Assembly (NCBI GenBank): GCA_029259745.1 | Contig: JAJDEO010000031.1 | Span: 5,001 to 69,000, forward strand | DNA length: 64,000 nt | Origin: Planctomycetota bacterium | Lineage (GTDB): Bacteria; Planctomycetota; B15-G4 | Reading direction: 5' to 3' | Shown: in pieces, positions 22,946 to 30,953 of the stretch | Layout: every line of letters starts with the position of its first letter | How positions within the stretch are numbered: the stretch's first letter is position 1 | Program-made: the position numbers and the translations under genes | The notes under the pieces: generated by a model | The model's input: the letters and a program-made list of their open reading frames with translations, nothing else | Told to the model about the DNA's origin: nothing | The model's database searches: none

Positions 22946-23410
22946 ATGGAACGCACTCTCATCATCCTCAAGCCCGACGCCGTCCAGCGCGGCCTCATGG
23001 GCACGATCCTCACGCGTTTCGAGTCCAAGGGGCTCAAGGTCGCCGCCGCCCGCTTCACGAAGCTCGACGAGTCGCTCCTCTCGCAGCACTACGCCGAGCA
23101 CAAGGAGCGCCCCTTCTACGCCGGCCTCGTGCGCTTCATGGGCGAGAGCCCGGTGCTGCTGCTCGTCCTCGAAGGCGTCGAGGCCATCACGGTTTGCCGT
23201 AAGATGATGGGCAAGACGTTCGGGCGCGATGCCGAGCCCGGAACCATCCGCGGTGACTTCGGTGTCTCGCGCTCCTACAACTTGATCCACGGCTCCGACT
23301 CCCCCGAGGCGGCGCAGCGTGAGATCAAGCTCTTCTTCAACGCTGAGGACATCGTCGAGTGGCAACCCGCCGGTCACACTTGGGTGTACGACTCGGAAGA
23401 CCTCCAGTAG
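22946..23410 (+). CDS. ndk: Nucleoside diphosphate kinase
   Basis: Transfers the gamma phosphate from ATP to other NDPs through a phosphohistidine. The 154 residues open MERTLIILKPDAVQRG and contain the active-site His115 in NLIHGSDS, plus the nucleotide-binding GTIRGDFG. It is slightly longer than the typical 140-150 residues at the C terminus. The next gene begins 9 nt later, suggesting an operon with the TPR lipoprotein, rnpA and yidD. Confidence 0.98.
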   Translation: MERTLIILKPDAVQRGLMGTILTRFESKGLKVAAARFTKLDESLLSQHYAEHKERPFYAGLVRFMGESPVLLLVLEGVEAITVCRKMMGKTFGRDAEPGTIRGDFGVSRSYNLIHGSDSPEAAQREIKLFFNAEDIVEWQPAGHTWVYDSEDLQ

Positions 23411-23418
23411 GTCAGGCC

Positions 23419-24489
23419 GTGTCCACCAACACCGCGCCCGCGCGCGAACCGTCCAGCGCGCCTCAGCGCTGGGCCCGTCGCTTGGCTTGGTCCCTCCTCC
23501 TCGCTGTGCCCGGCTGCTTCGGGCTCAGCGAGCAGGATGAGGCCCTGCTGTCGATCTATCGCGAGAACACCGAGACGTACTTCCGCCAGGGCGAGTACGT
23601 GCAGGCGATGCTGAACGCCGACAAGGCGATCGCACTCGACGACGACGTGCCCGAGCTGCGCGTCGTTCGCGCGTACTGCTTGCTGCGTCTCGGTGAGGCG
23701 TCGAACAACGTCTCGTACCTCGACGAAAGCGTGGCGCAGTTCGACGACATCGTCGCCGACTACCCCGTCGACGAGCAGTACCGGGCCTACCTCGGCGCAG
23801 GCAGCGCGCACCTCGCGCGTGCGCTCGTGTCGGAGCGCGAAGCCGATGCGATGACGTCGCGCCTCGGACGAGGATTCCTCGACGAGGAGTCGAGCATCGC
23901 CGGACGGGCGAACCTCACGGTGTCGCGGGCCGACCAGGTGAAGCATCTCGAGATCGCGGAGAAGCACATCCGGGCCGTGCTCGACCTCGACGTCCACCGG
24001 GACAACAGCTACGCGTTGCAGCACCTCGTCATGGTGCTGAACCGCCAAGGCAACCGGGATGCCGAGACGATCGCGGTGGGCAACCGGGCTCTCGCGCTGC
24101 TCCACGAGAACTCGCGTGTCGTCGAGTCGCTGCTCCAGCGCAACGCCAAGCTCACGCCGACACGTCAGCTCGAGCTGCAGAAGCAGGTGGAGATGAACAC
24201 CAACCGCGAGCGGCTCCTGCGCGATCTGATGTCGACGATCCACGCGAACAACGGTGACACGGTCGAGGCCCTCGATCAGCTCTCGGAGCTCGAGGACCGC
24301 GGGCTCATGGGCGAGGCCCAGTTCTACAACCGAGCGGCGCTCTACGAGTCACTCGGTCAGCACCGCGCGGCGATTGCGGACCTCAAGGCGTTCCTGCGCA
24401 TGCGGGCTCAGTACCTCACGTACGACGAGGACGACATGGCCTCGCCGACGTTCGCGCGCATCGAGCGACTCGAGGCGCGTGCCCGCTGA
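23419..24489 (+). CDS. TPR-like lipoprotein
   Basis: A 356-residue protein. After GTG 23419 comes a 30-residue basic leader, then a hydrophobic stretch (RRLAWSLLLAVPGC) ending in a possible lipobox with Cys33. The rest is alpha-helical with TPR-like repeats: residues about 50-100 (YFRQGEYVQAMLNADKAIAL) and about 280-335 (TVEALDQLSELEDRGLMGEA, FYNRAALYESLGQHRAAIAD). No enzyme motif. It shares an operon with ndk upstream and overlaps rnpA by 11 nt downstream. Its biological role is unknown; a scaffold at the envelope is plausible. Confidence 0.75.
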   Translation: MSTNTAPAREPSSAPQRWARRLAWSLLLAVPGCFGLSEQDEALLSIYRENTETYFRQGEYVQAMLNADKAIALDDDVPELRVVRAYCLLRLGEASNNVSYLDESVAQFDDIVADYPVDEQYRAYLGAGSAHLARALVSEREADAMTSRLGRGFLDEESSIAGRANLTVSRADQVKHLEIAEKHIRAVLDLDVHRDNSYALQHLVMVLNRQGNRDAETIAVGNRALALLHENSRVVESLLQRNAKLTPTRQLELQKQVEMNTNRERLLRDLMSTIHANNGDTVEALDQLSELEDRGLMGEAQFYNRAALYESLGQHRAAIADLKAFLRMRAQYLTYDEDDMASPTFARIERLEARAR

Positions 24490-24856
24490 CCTCACACTTC
24501 CGCGCGCGGCGCGTCTGCAGCGACGACGAGAGTTTGACGTCGTCATGCAGCGCGGCCGCAAGGGCGTGAATCGGCAGCTCGTGGCGTGGGTTCATCCCGC
24601 ACCGGACGGTGCCACGCGCTCCCGGCTCGGCATGGCCGTCAGCCGCAAGGTCGGCAACTCGCCGACGCGCAATCGCGTCAAACGCACGCTGCGCGAGGCG
24701 TTTCGTCACCTCGCCCCCACCTTCGAGGCGCCCGTCGACATCGTGCTCGTCGTGCGGCCCGGAGGCGCGCCGCGTTCGATGAGCGAGGCCAGCGCGTCGC
24801 TCGAGCATGTCCTGCGCGTGGCGCAGCGCAAGAGCAAGAGCGCGCCGCGTCGATGA
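24479..24856 (+). CDS. rnpA: Ribonuclease P protein component
   Basis: Protein subunit of RNase P, which matures tRNA 5' ends. The 125 residues include the N-terminal LPRAARLQRRREFDVVM and the RNR signature in AVSRKVGNSPTRNRVKRTLR. GTG 24479 is the only suitable start before the conserved LPR; it overlaps the end of the TPR gene by 11 nt. Its usual neighbour rpmH is absent here; yidD follows with an ATGA overlap. Confidence 0.95.
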   Translation: MPADLTLPRAARLQRRREFDVVMQRGRKGVNRQLVAWVHPAPDGATRSRLGMAVSRKVGNSPTRNRVKRTLREAFRHLAPTFEAPVDIVLVVRPGGAPRSMSEASASLEHVLRVAQRKSKSAPRR

Positions 24857-25098
24857 GCGAGTTCGTCTCGAAGTTCTTCACGTTCTGGCGCGCCGTGATC
24901 GGTCCCTACATCCCGGATTCGTGTCGCTTCACGCCGAGCTGTTCGCACTACGCGGCCGAGGCCGTGAGTCGCAAAGGCATCCTCGTCGGACTCGCTCTGA
25001 CGACGTGGCGCCTGGCGCGCTGCAACCCCTTCGTGAAGGGCGGCTACGATCCCGTCGTCCGCTCGGCGCCACCATGCCGCGATGAGCACTCGCACTGA
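24853..25098 (+). CDS. yidD: Membrane protein insertion efficiency factor YidD
   Basis: Small 81-residue protein with the family core IPDSCRFTPSCSHYAAEAV and RCNPFVKGGYDPV, including the conserved cysteines. It is thought to act with YidC at the membrane, through an amphipathic N-terminal helix (SKFFTFWRAVIGPYI). Its ATG overlaps the rnpA TGA. YidC, commonly next, is not present; the gene ends before a strong hairpin and a convergent gene. Confidence 0.95.
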   Translation: MSEFVSKFFTFWRAVIGPYIPDSCRFTPSCSHYAAEAVSRKGILVGLALTTWRLARCNPFVKGGYDPVVRSAPPCRDEHSH

Positions 25099-25234
25099 AC
25101 CGTCCGGGCTTTGGTCATCGAGGATCAGAGCAGCCGCCAGAGCGCACCGCCGCGGTCGCAGTCGATCGCTGTGAGCGATTCTTCGGGCAGCCACCGTGGC
25201 GTTCGCGCAGCTCGTGCGCCGCGCATGAAACGAC

Positions 25235-25273
25235 TGCGACCCGGTGAGAGTGCGTGAGCACCACCGGGTCGCA
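25235..25273. terminator. Extended hairpin between convergent yidD and chaperone genes
   Basis: A perfect 12-bp outer stem (TGCGACCCGGTG at 25235-25246 with its complement at 25262-25273) is followed by a 3-nt bulge and an inner 4-bp stem GTGC/GCAC closed by GTGA, a GNRA-type tetraloop on the plus strand. The hairpin lies 136 nt past yidD and 52 nt past the stop of the convergent gene. U-tracts are weak on both sides, so it may work with Rho or by stabilising 3' ends. Confidence 0.6.
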
Positions 25274-25324
25274 ATTCGTCGTGTTTGCAGGTCGTCGTGC
25301 TGAGGCCTTCGAGAAGGCCAGCGG

Positions 25325-27196
25325 TCAGCCTTGGCCGCCCTCGTCGCGATCGATGACCTCGAGCTTGTAGTCACTCTTCATCTGCTCGATGTCAAAGGCC
25401 GCGGCCGCAGACTCGCGACTCTGTCCCAGCATCGTCTGGCGCGCGAGCGTCATGCCCTCTGCGTCGGAGAACATCGCGCCCTTGTCGGGGAACGAGCGGT
25501 CGGCGACGCGCACGACGACGGACGACGACGACGGCTGATGACGCAGGCGCGTCGAGATGCCGTCAATGCCGAGGCTCGTGAGCGCGCGGTTCATCTTCAA
25601 CCAGCGGTCGAAGCCACCTTCTTCATCGGCCTCGTCGGGGTTGTTCGCGTAGCCCTTGCTGACGTCGTCGAAGCGGCGACGCTCCACGCCGGGCTTGTCG
25701 AGGAACTCGGCGACGACCTCGTCCCAGACCTTGTGCTCGTCCTGCGTGACGCGGGCATCGATCGTGAACTGCTCGGCGTCGATCGCAGCCGTGCGCATGT
25801 TCTCCTTCTGCTCGTCGGTCAGCTCTTCGGTCGACTCCGCGATGCGCTGCTCGACCGTCGTGCGGGCCACCTCGAGGATCGACTCGATGACCTCGGCGAC
25901 CTCGGGCAGGGCCTTCGTGCGCGCGGTGAGTTCTTCACGGAACTCGGTGGCGTAGCGATCGGCCTGCTCGGTCTTCCAGGCCTCGAGGATCTGCTCGCGG
26001 GCCTCTTCGAACGCCAGCGGCTTCTCGTCGATGCGCTCCTCGACGAACGCGACCGCCGCGGACGTCGCGTTGCGGAACGGCGTGACAGCCGTGGCGTTGC
26101 CCGGCGTCGTGCGCGTCATGAACGTGTGCGCCGACTCGGTCATGCCTTCGAGAGCGTCGATGGCCTCGGGCTCGAGCAACCCCTCGGGATCCGCGTAGGC
26201 GAAGCCGTAGGCCTCCGAGAGTTCGGCAAAGCGTTCTTTCGTGCGCTCCTCGTCGGGCAGCTCGTTGATCGCCGCCGTGAGGTCGCTGGCGGCCTCCTGG
26301 ATCTTGACCTCCGTCGCGAAGCCCGCGCGCTCTTCGTCGGAGAGTTCCTTCTGGAGCGCCTCCTGCGTGAACTCGGTCAGCGACTGGAAGTAGCGGCTGC
26401 GGATCTGGTTGTCGTCCGGCTCGGCGATCTCGGCGAGGATCTCGGCCGGGAGCACGGCGAGGTCGGTGTCGAGCGGCAGCCAGGCGTAGGCGATGTCCTG
26501 CTGGGCCGGCGACTTGAAGCGCGCGTTGCGCGTGGCCTCGGCCATCTCGTCGAAGTAGGCGCGCAGCGCGTCGTCGCCCGGATCCTCGATCTCTTCGATC
26601 GGGATGTCGGCGAAGACCATCGCGTCGAAATCGAAGAGTTCGTTGTCCGTACGCCAGCGCAGGTAGACGTCATCGGCGGGCGGGAGGGTGGTTGCACGCA
26701 ACTTCAGGTTCCGCCACTTCAGGGCGAGGAGGTAATCGCGCAGGGCCTCCTCGAACTGACGCGGCGAGGCGAAGCTGAACTGCCGGTAGACCTGCAGCTC
26801 GTGGTAGCCCGTCGGTCCTTCGGCGTTCTGCGCGACGAGCTGCGTGACGAACTGCACCGTCTCGCCGAGCTCGGCATCCGAGACCGCCAGACCTGCCGCG
26901 CGCGCCTCCTCGACGAACATCAGATGCTGCCAGACGTCGTCTTCTTCGAGGCGCTGACCGCGTGTGAACGGCAGCCGGTTCAGAGCCACCTGCGTGAGGC
27001 GGAAGTCGGTGACCGAGATGTCGACCTGCTCACCGGTGGACGGAATCACGAAGCGCCCGAGGGCGTCGGGATCGTCACCGGAGATGAGCCGCTCGAGGTC
27101 GCCGAGACCCGAGAAGGTCGCGAAGATCAGCACCGAGAAGATCACGGTCGCCCAAAGGAGGGGCTTCTGGTACTTGCGGAAGATGCCGAAGTTCAT
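25325..27196 (-). CDS. PpiD/SurA-like membrane-anchored folding factor
   Basis: A 623-residue protein with one N-terminal membrane helix (PLLWATVIFSVLIFATFSGL) and a large, strongly acidic helical periplasmic part. The segment VALNRLPFTRGQRLEEDDVW to LAVSDAELGETVQFV resembles the SurA/PpiD N-terminal chaperone domain. A clear parvulin catalytic core was not recognised, so isomerase activity is doubtful. Later regions are Glu/Ala-rich helices (EELTARTKALPEVAEVIESI). It overlaps scpB by ATGA and is the last gene of the long pseudopilin operon. A role in folding exported proteins is inferred. Confidence 0.62.
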   Translation of the reverse strand: MNFGIFRKYQKPLLWATVIFSVLIFATFSGLGDLERLISGDDPDALGRFVIPSTGEQVDISVTDFRLTQVALNRLPFTRGQRLEEDDVWQHLMFVEEARAAGLAVSDAELGETVQFVTQLVAQNAEGPTGYHELQVYRQFSFASPRQFEEALRDYLLALKWRNLKLRATTLPPADDVYLRWRTDNELFDFDAMVFADIPIEEIEDPGDDALRAYFDEMAEATRNARFKSPAQQDIAYAWLPLDTDLAVLPAEILAEIAEPDDNQIRSRYFQSLTEFTQEALQKELSDEERAGFATEVKIQEAASDLTAAINELPDEERTKERFAELSEAYGFAYADPEGLLEPEAIDALEGMTESAHTFMTRTTPGNATAVTPFRNATSAAVAFVEERIDEKPLAFEEAREQILEAWKTEQADRYATEFREELTARTKALPEVAEVIESILEVARTTVEQRIAESTEELTDEQKENMRTAAIDAEQFTIDARVTQDEHKVWDEVVAEFLDKPGVERRRFDDVSKGYANNPDEADEEGGFDRWLKMNRALTSLGIDGISTRLRHQPSSSSVVVRVADRSFPDKGAMFSDAEGMTLARQTMLGQSRESAAAAFDIEQMKSDYKLEVIDRDEGGQG

Positions 27197-28011
27197 GACG
27201 TTTCCAACAGGTCGCTGATGTCGGGCAGCGCCTTCAGTGAACGGAGGCCGAAGTGGTCGAGGAACCGCTTCGTCGTGCCGTAGAGAAGCGGATGTCCGGG
27301 TTCGGGTGACTTCCCGGCGACGCGGATCAAATCACGATCGAGCAGCACCCGCAACAGCGGGCCGCATTGGACACCGCGGACACCCTCGATGTCCGAGCGT
27401 TCGATCGGCTGGCGATAGGCCACCACGGCCAGCGTTTCGAGCGCTGCCGGGGAGAGGCGCTCGGGCCCCTTCTTCTTGAGCAGCAGCCCCACGACGTCGG
27501 CGAACTCGGGCCGCGTCATGAAACGGAAGCCGTTGGCGATCTCGACGAGGTCGATGGCCCCGGGACGAGCATCCCAATGGGCCTTCAGCTCCTCGAGAGC
27601 AGCATGGATGTCGTCAATGTCCTCGCCCAGCAGCTGGCCCAGACGGCGGGCCGCCAGGGGCTGGCCGGTGGCGAGGAGCAGGGCCTCGATGCGGTGGCCG
27701 AGTGGCAGGCCTGCACCGGCTTTGGGCCCTGGGGCCGGCGTGTCGTCCGATCCGGCATCGTCGTCGGCCGGAGCGTCAGCGGCGGACGCGGGCTCGTCGG
27801 TCTGACCGGACTCGGCGACGGTCTCGGACACCGACTCGTCGGCCGGCTCGTCGCCGGACGTCTCGTCGCCGGAGCTCTCGGCGCTGGAATCCTCGTTGCC
27901 GGCTGCCTCGCCAAGCGCCCCGGAAAGCCGACCTTCAGGCGCCTCGGCGCCCTCGGAAAGCTCATCGGGCTCGTCAGGCGAGACCTTGTCGTCGGGAACC
28001 TTCCGGATCAT
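27193..28011 (-). CDS. scpB: Segregation and condensation protein B
   Basis: ScpB is a winged-helix kleisin partner of SMC-ScpA in chromosome organisation. The C-terminal 170 residues are typical (GHRIEALLLATGQPLAARRL, LSPAALETLAVVAYRQPIER, IEGVRGVQCGPLLRVLLDRD, LLYGTTKRFLDHFGLRSL). The N-terminal 100 residues are an unusual acidic Glu/Asp/Ser/Ala tail of low complexity. ATG 28011 has AGGAGG 8 nt upstream. ScpA is not next to it; instead it sits between two periplasmic folding factors, 70 nt after the isomerase and overlapping the chaperone by 4 nt. Confidence 0.93.
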   Translation of the reverse strand: MIRKVPDDKVSPDEPDELSEGAEAPEGRLSGALGEAAGNEDSSAESSGDETSGDEPADESVSETVAESGQTDEPASAADAPADDDAGSDDTPAPGPKAGAGLPLGHRIEALLLATGQPLAARRLGQLLGEDIDDIHAALEELKAHWDARPGAIDLVEIANGFRFMTRPEFADVVGLLLKKKGPERLSPAALETLAVVAYRQPIERSDIEGVRGVQCGPLLRVLLDRDLIRVAGKSPEPGHPLLYGTTKRFLDHFGLRSLKALPDISDLLETS

Positions 28012-28081
28012 CGCACGCACCTCCTGCGCGCAACGACCGGGATGACGCCCGGCGCGCGCCGCCAGCGTCCTCTCGCGCCGT

Positions 28082-28981
28082 TCAGCGCGCCGCGAGCTGG
28101 ATACGATAGCGGTCCACCATTCGCTCTTCAAAGATCGTCAGCTCGTCGGCGCTGAGGCCCTTGCGAGCCAGGCCGGCTTCGATCTCGCCGGCGACCTCCG
28201 ACCAGGTGACCGAGCGCGGCTCGTAGCGCTCGACGAGCCTCAGGATCCGCCAGAACCCACGTCCGTCGATCGTGATCGGGGCCGGGCCGAGGATGTCCCC
28301 CGGGGCGAGCGACTCGCGCCCAGCGAAAAGGGGCACGTCGACGTCGGTCGGCAAGGGCGGGAAGAGCCCACCGGCCGTGGCTGAGGGATGGACGGAGTGA
28401 CGCGTGGCCAGCACGGCGAACGAGGCACCGGCGTCGATCTTGCCGCGCAGCTCCTGGGCCAGGGCGTTGTCTTCGACGAGGATGAGCTGGCACTCCTCGC
28501 GCCGGATGCCGAGCTGGTCGAAGCGGACGACGCGGTCGAGCAGGAGATTCGAGAGCACGCGCTGGCGCACGAGCACGCGGTGCTGGGCGGCGCTGATGCC
28601 GTGACGACCGTCGAAGTACTCCTCGAGCGTCATGACGCTGCCGCGCGTCTTGGCGAACTGCGCGCGCTGCTGGGCGATGGCGAGCTCGAATGCCTCGTCG
28701 AGCTTGGCCGTCGAGACGGTGATCCCGTGGGCCGACGCCTCGTCACGCACGACGATGTCGAAGACGCGCTGGCGCACGACCTCCTCGATCAGCCACGGCG
28801 TGGCCAGGTCGACGTCGAGGTACACGTCCGACTTGCGGATCTCGCGGTCGCCGACACGGATCACGACGTCGTCGCGATTGTCCGGCCCCGACGACAGCGC
28901 CTCGGCGCCGACCTGCTGCGCGGCAAGCGAACACGACAACAGCACTACGGCACACGCCGTCACGACCATGATTCGCCTCAC
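28082..28981 (-). CDS. Parvulin-type peptidyl-prolyl isomerase, exported
   Basis: A 299-residue exported protein: signal peptide (MRRIMVVTACAVVLLSCSLA), a SurA/PrsA-like N-terminal helical domain (VGDREIRKSDVYLDV), and a C-terminal parvulin-like region near residues 180-270 (LRGKIDAGASFAVLATRHSV, then TAGGLFPPL and GFWRILRLVE). Start GTG 28981 overlaps the stop of the zinc-ribbon gene (GTGA) and gives the arginines expected ahead of a signal helix; ATG 28969 is the alternative. It is presumably involved in folding envelope proteins made from the same operon. Confidence 0.8.
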   Translation of the reverse strand: MRRIMVVTACAVVLLSCSLAAQQVGAEALSSGPDNRDDVVIRVGDREIRKSDVYLDVDLATPWLIEEVVRQRVFDIVVRDEASAHGITVSTAKLDEAFELAIAQQRAQFAKTRGSVMTLEEYFDGRHGISAAQHRVLVRQRVLSNLLLDRVVRFDQLGIRREECQLILVEDNALAQELRGKIDAGASFAVLATRHSVHPSATAGGLFPPLPTDVDVPLFAGRESLAPGDILGPAPITIDGRGFWRILRLVERYEPRSVTWSEVAGEIEAGLARKGLSADELTIFEERMVDRYRIQLAAR

Positions 28982-30504
28982 CGGAATGACAACAACCGCT
29001 CGTACTTCAGACCCTTGCACGTCGGACAGACGACGTACGTGTACTCGCCCTTCTCGTTCAGCACCTGGATCGTGCCCGTCGTGTCGCAGAGCCGACAGTT
29101 GCGCGGCCGCGCGCGGACGATCTCGAGATGCCCCGAGTGTTCGGCGTAGTAGGCGACGAGCCAGGCCTCGCGCTCGTCGCGCGGTGTCTGGCCCCACCAC
29201 TCGTCCGGCGTGGGCCCGACATCTTCGAGCGAGTTGCGGCGCGACGACGTGCGGCGTGCCTCGCGCTTCTCGGCCTGCTCCTGCTTGAGACGCTCGATGC
29301 GCGCCGCGAGATCCTCGTCTTCCTCGATCACGACCTCAGCGACGAGTTCATCCGGTGCGTCTTCGCCCACCTCGAAGTCGAGCGCGCGCTCTTCGCCGAG
29401 GATGAACGTGCCCGTGCCGTAGTTGCGCGTGCGCACCGAGCCGGGGCGCCGCTCGCCCCACATCTCCGCGAGATCTTCCTCGGGCAGCGAGTAGTTCTTC
29501 GACAGCCGTGCGATGAGCTCGTCGTGGATCGACGTCTCGACGAGCTCCACGGCCGCCTCGATGCCGAGGTCGGCGTCGCGTGCGACATCGCCGATCGCCT
29601 TCCCGAGGAACGAGAAGTAGTCGGCGACCATCTTGCCGAGGAAGAACGTGCGTCGCTCGCGCAGGATCTCCTGTTCGAGTGTCACGGCATCGCCGAGCTG
29701 GCGACTCATCGGATAGTCGTCTTGGAACGCGCGCACCATCTCGAGCGCGCTGTTGTGCTTCTTGCGGTAGAGACGATTGCGGACCTCGGCGAGCACCGCC
29801 GTTTCCGACGCGTCCTCGACCTTGATCGCCATCCGCTCGATGCGCCCCTCGACGAGGTCTGACTTGAAGCCCGGGTCGAGTTCCTGCACCGCGCGGTAGT
29901 GCTCGCCGGCACGTGCGAAGAGCCCGGCGCCCTCGGCCGCCTTCGCGACGTTGAAGTGGCCGGCGACATCCGTCGGCGTGCCGAGTTCGGCGAGGATCAG
30001 ATCGTAGAGCGCCTCGGGCCGGTACATCGCGAGGCCCTCCGCCGTGCCCGGTTCGACGCGCTGCACGTACTGGCGCGGGAACGATTCCTCGCTGCCCCTG
30101 CGCAACAGCGTGTAGACGTCGCTGCGCCCGTTCTGCACGAGGATGCCCGACTCGGTGGAGGCGTTCTTCATGATCAGGTGGACGACCGGCACGAGGTACG
30201 GCTCGGCATCCTCACCCGTGAACCCGCGGTCGGCCTTGATGCGCGCGACCTCGTCGGGCGGCAGGTGCTCCCAGCGGAACGTGACGACGCCACCCGTGTC
30301 GACGCGCTCGAGCGTGAAGCCGCTGCCCTCGTCGAAGTCGACGATCGTGCCGTGCACGAGCCGGCCGTCGGGCAGACGCACGACGTCGGCCGACGCCCGG
30401 GCGCCGAGCAACGACAACGCCATGATCGCAGTCAGGAGCAGTGATGACATCGTGGGTCTCCGCGGGTCGGGCGTTCGACGCGCACTCTCGAAAGGATCGT
30501 TCAT
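28978..30504 (-). CDS. Exported protein with C-terminal zinc ribbon, unknown function
   Basis: The 508-residue product has a hydrophobic segment (SSLLLTAIMALSLLGARASA) around residues 20-38, then a small SHD/Sm-like beta region (RLPDGRLVHGTIVDFDEGSG), long helical repeats, an acidic stretch, a Lys/Arg-rich stretch, and at the C terminus two CxxC pairs (CRLC ... CPTC) about 25 residues apart, typical of a zinc ribbon. The ATG at 30504 overlaps the GspI-like stop (ATGA); ATG 30450 would give a cleaner signal peptide. No known family recognised. Its location between pseudopilins and an isomerase suggests a part in the same envelope assembly. Confidence 0.7.
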   Translation of the reverse strand: MNDPFESARRTPDPRRPTMSSLLLTAIMALSLLGARASADVVRLPDGRLVHGTIVDFDEGSGFTLERVDTGGVVTFRWEHLPPDEVARIKADRGFTGEDAEPYLVPVVHLIMKNASTESGILVQNGRSDVYTLLRRGSEESFPRQYVQRVEPGTAEGLAMYRPEALYDLILAELGTPTDVAGHFNVAKAAEGAGLFARAGEHYRAVQELDPGFKSDLVEGRIERMAIKVEDASETAVLAEVRNRLYRKKHNSALEMVRAFQDDYPMSRQLGDAVTLEQEILRERRTFFLGKMVADYFSFLGKAIGDVARDADLGIEAAVELVETSIHDELIARLSKNYSLPEEDLAEMWGERRPGSVRTRNYGTGTFILGEERALDFEVGEDAPDELVAEVVIEEDEDLAARIERLKQEQAEKREARRTSSRRNSLEDVGPTPDEWWGQTPRDEREAWLVAYYAEHSGHLEIVRARPRNCRLCDTTGTIQVLNEKGEYTYVVCPTCKGLKYERLLSFR

Positions 30505-30953
30505 CGTGACTCGCTCGCTTGCCGGAAGCGCCGCGCGCCGTGGGCCAAACTCGTCAGCGGGCTGACGACGATCGGCACGGGTCGCGCTGTCTCGAGCGCG
30601 CGCACGCTGCCTGCCACGCGCACCCATGCCAGCAAGGAGCCCTCGCGCTCGTTGCCGATCTCGGGCTCGAAGGACGCATCGTACCAAGTCCCCGACGACA
30701 GCCGCGTGGCCTCGAGGCGGCTCCACGAGCGCGTCTCGGCGTCCCAGGGTTCGCCCGATTCCACGGCCTCCTCGATGCGCCGTGCGATCTCGTCGGCCTC
30801 GCGCACGCCGACGGCCAGCGTGAGCCCGTCGCGGTGCAACGTCAGCCCCGTGCCGAGCAGCGCCAAGATGCCACCGATCCCGACGAGGAAGATCAGCATC
30901 GCGACGAGAATCTCGATCAGCGAGAAGCCGCGCTCGTTACGTGGTCGTTTCAT
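30501..30953 (-). CDS. GspI/PilV-like minor pseudopilin
   Basis: A 150-residue prepilin: short basic leader ending in G, then FSLIEILVAMLIFLVGIGGI with the invariant Glu at position 5 of the mature helix, as cleaved and methylated by PilD-type peptidase. The globular part is beta-rich and short. It overlaps both neighbours by 4 nt (ATGA). By gene order (G-H-K-J-I) and size it is the GspI equivalent, likely part of the tip complex. Confidence 0.82.
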   Translation of the reverse strand: MKRPRNERGFSLIEILVAMLIFLVGIGGILALLGTGLTLHRDGLTLAVGVREADEIARRIEEAVESGEPWDAETRSWSRLEATRLSSGTWYDASFEPEIGNEREGSLLAWVRVAGSVRALETARPVPIVVSPLTSLAHGARRFRQASESR

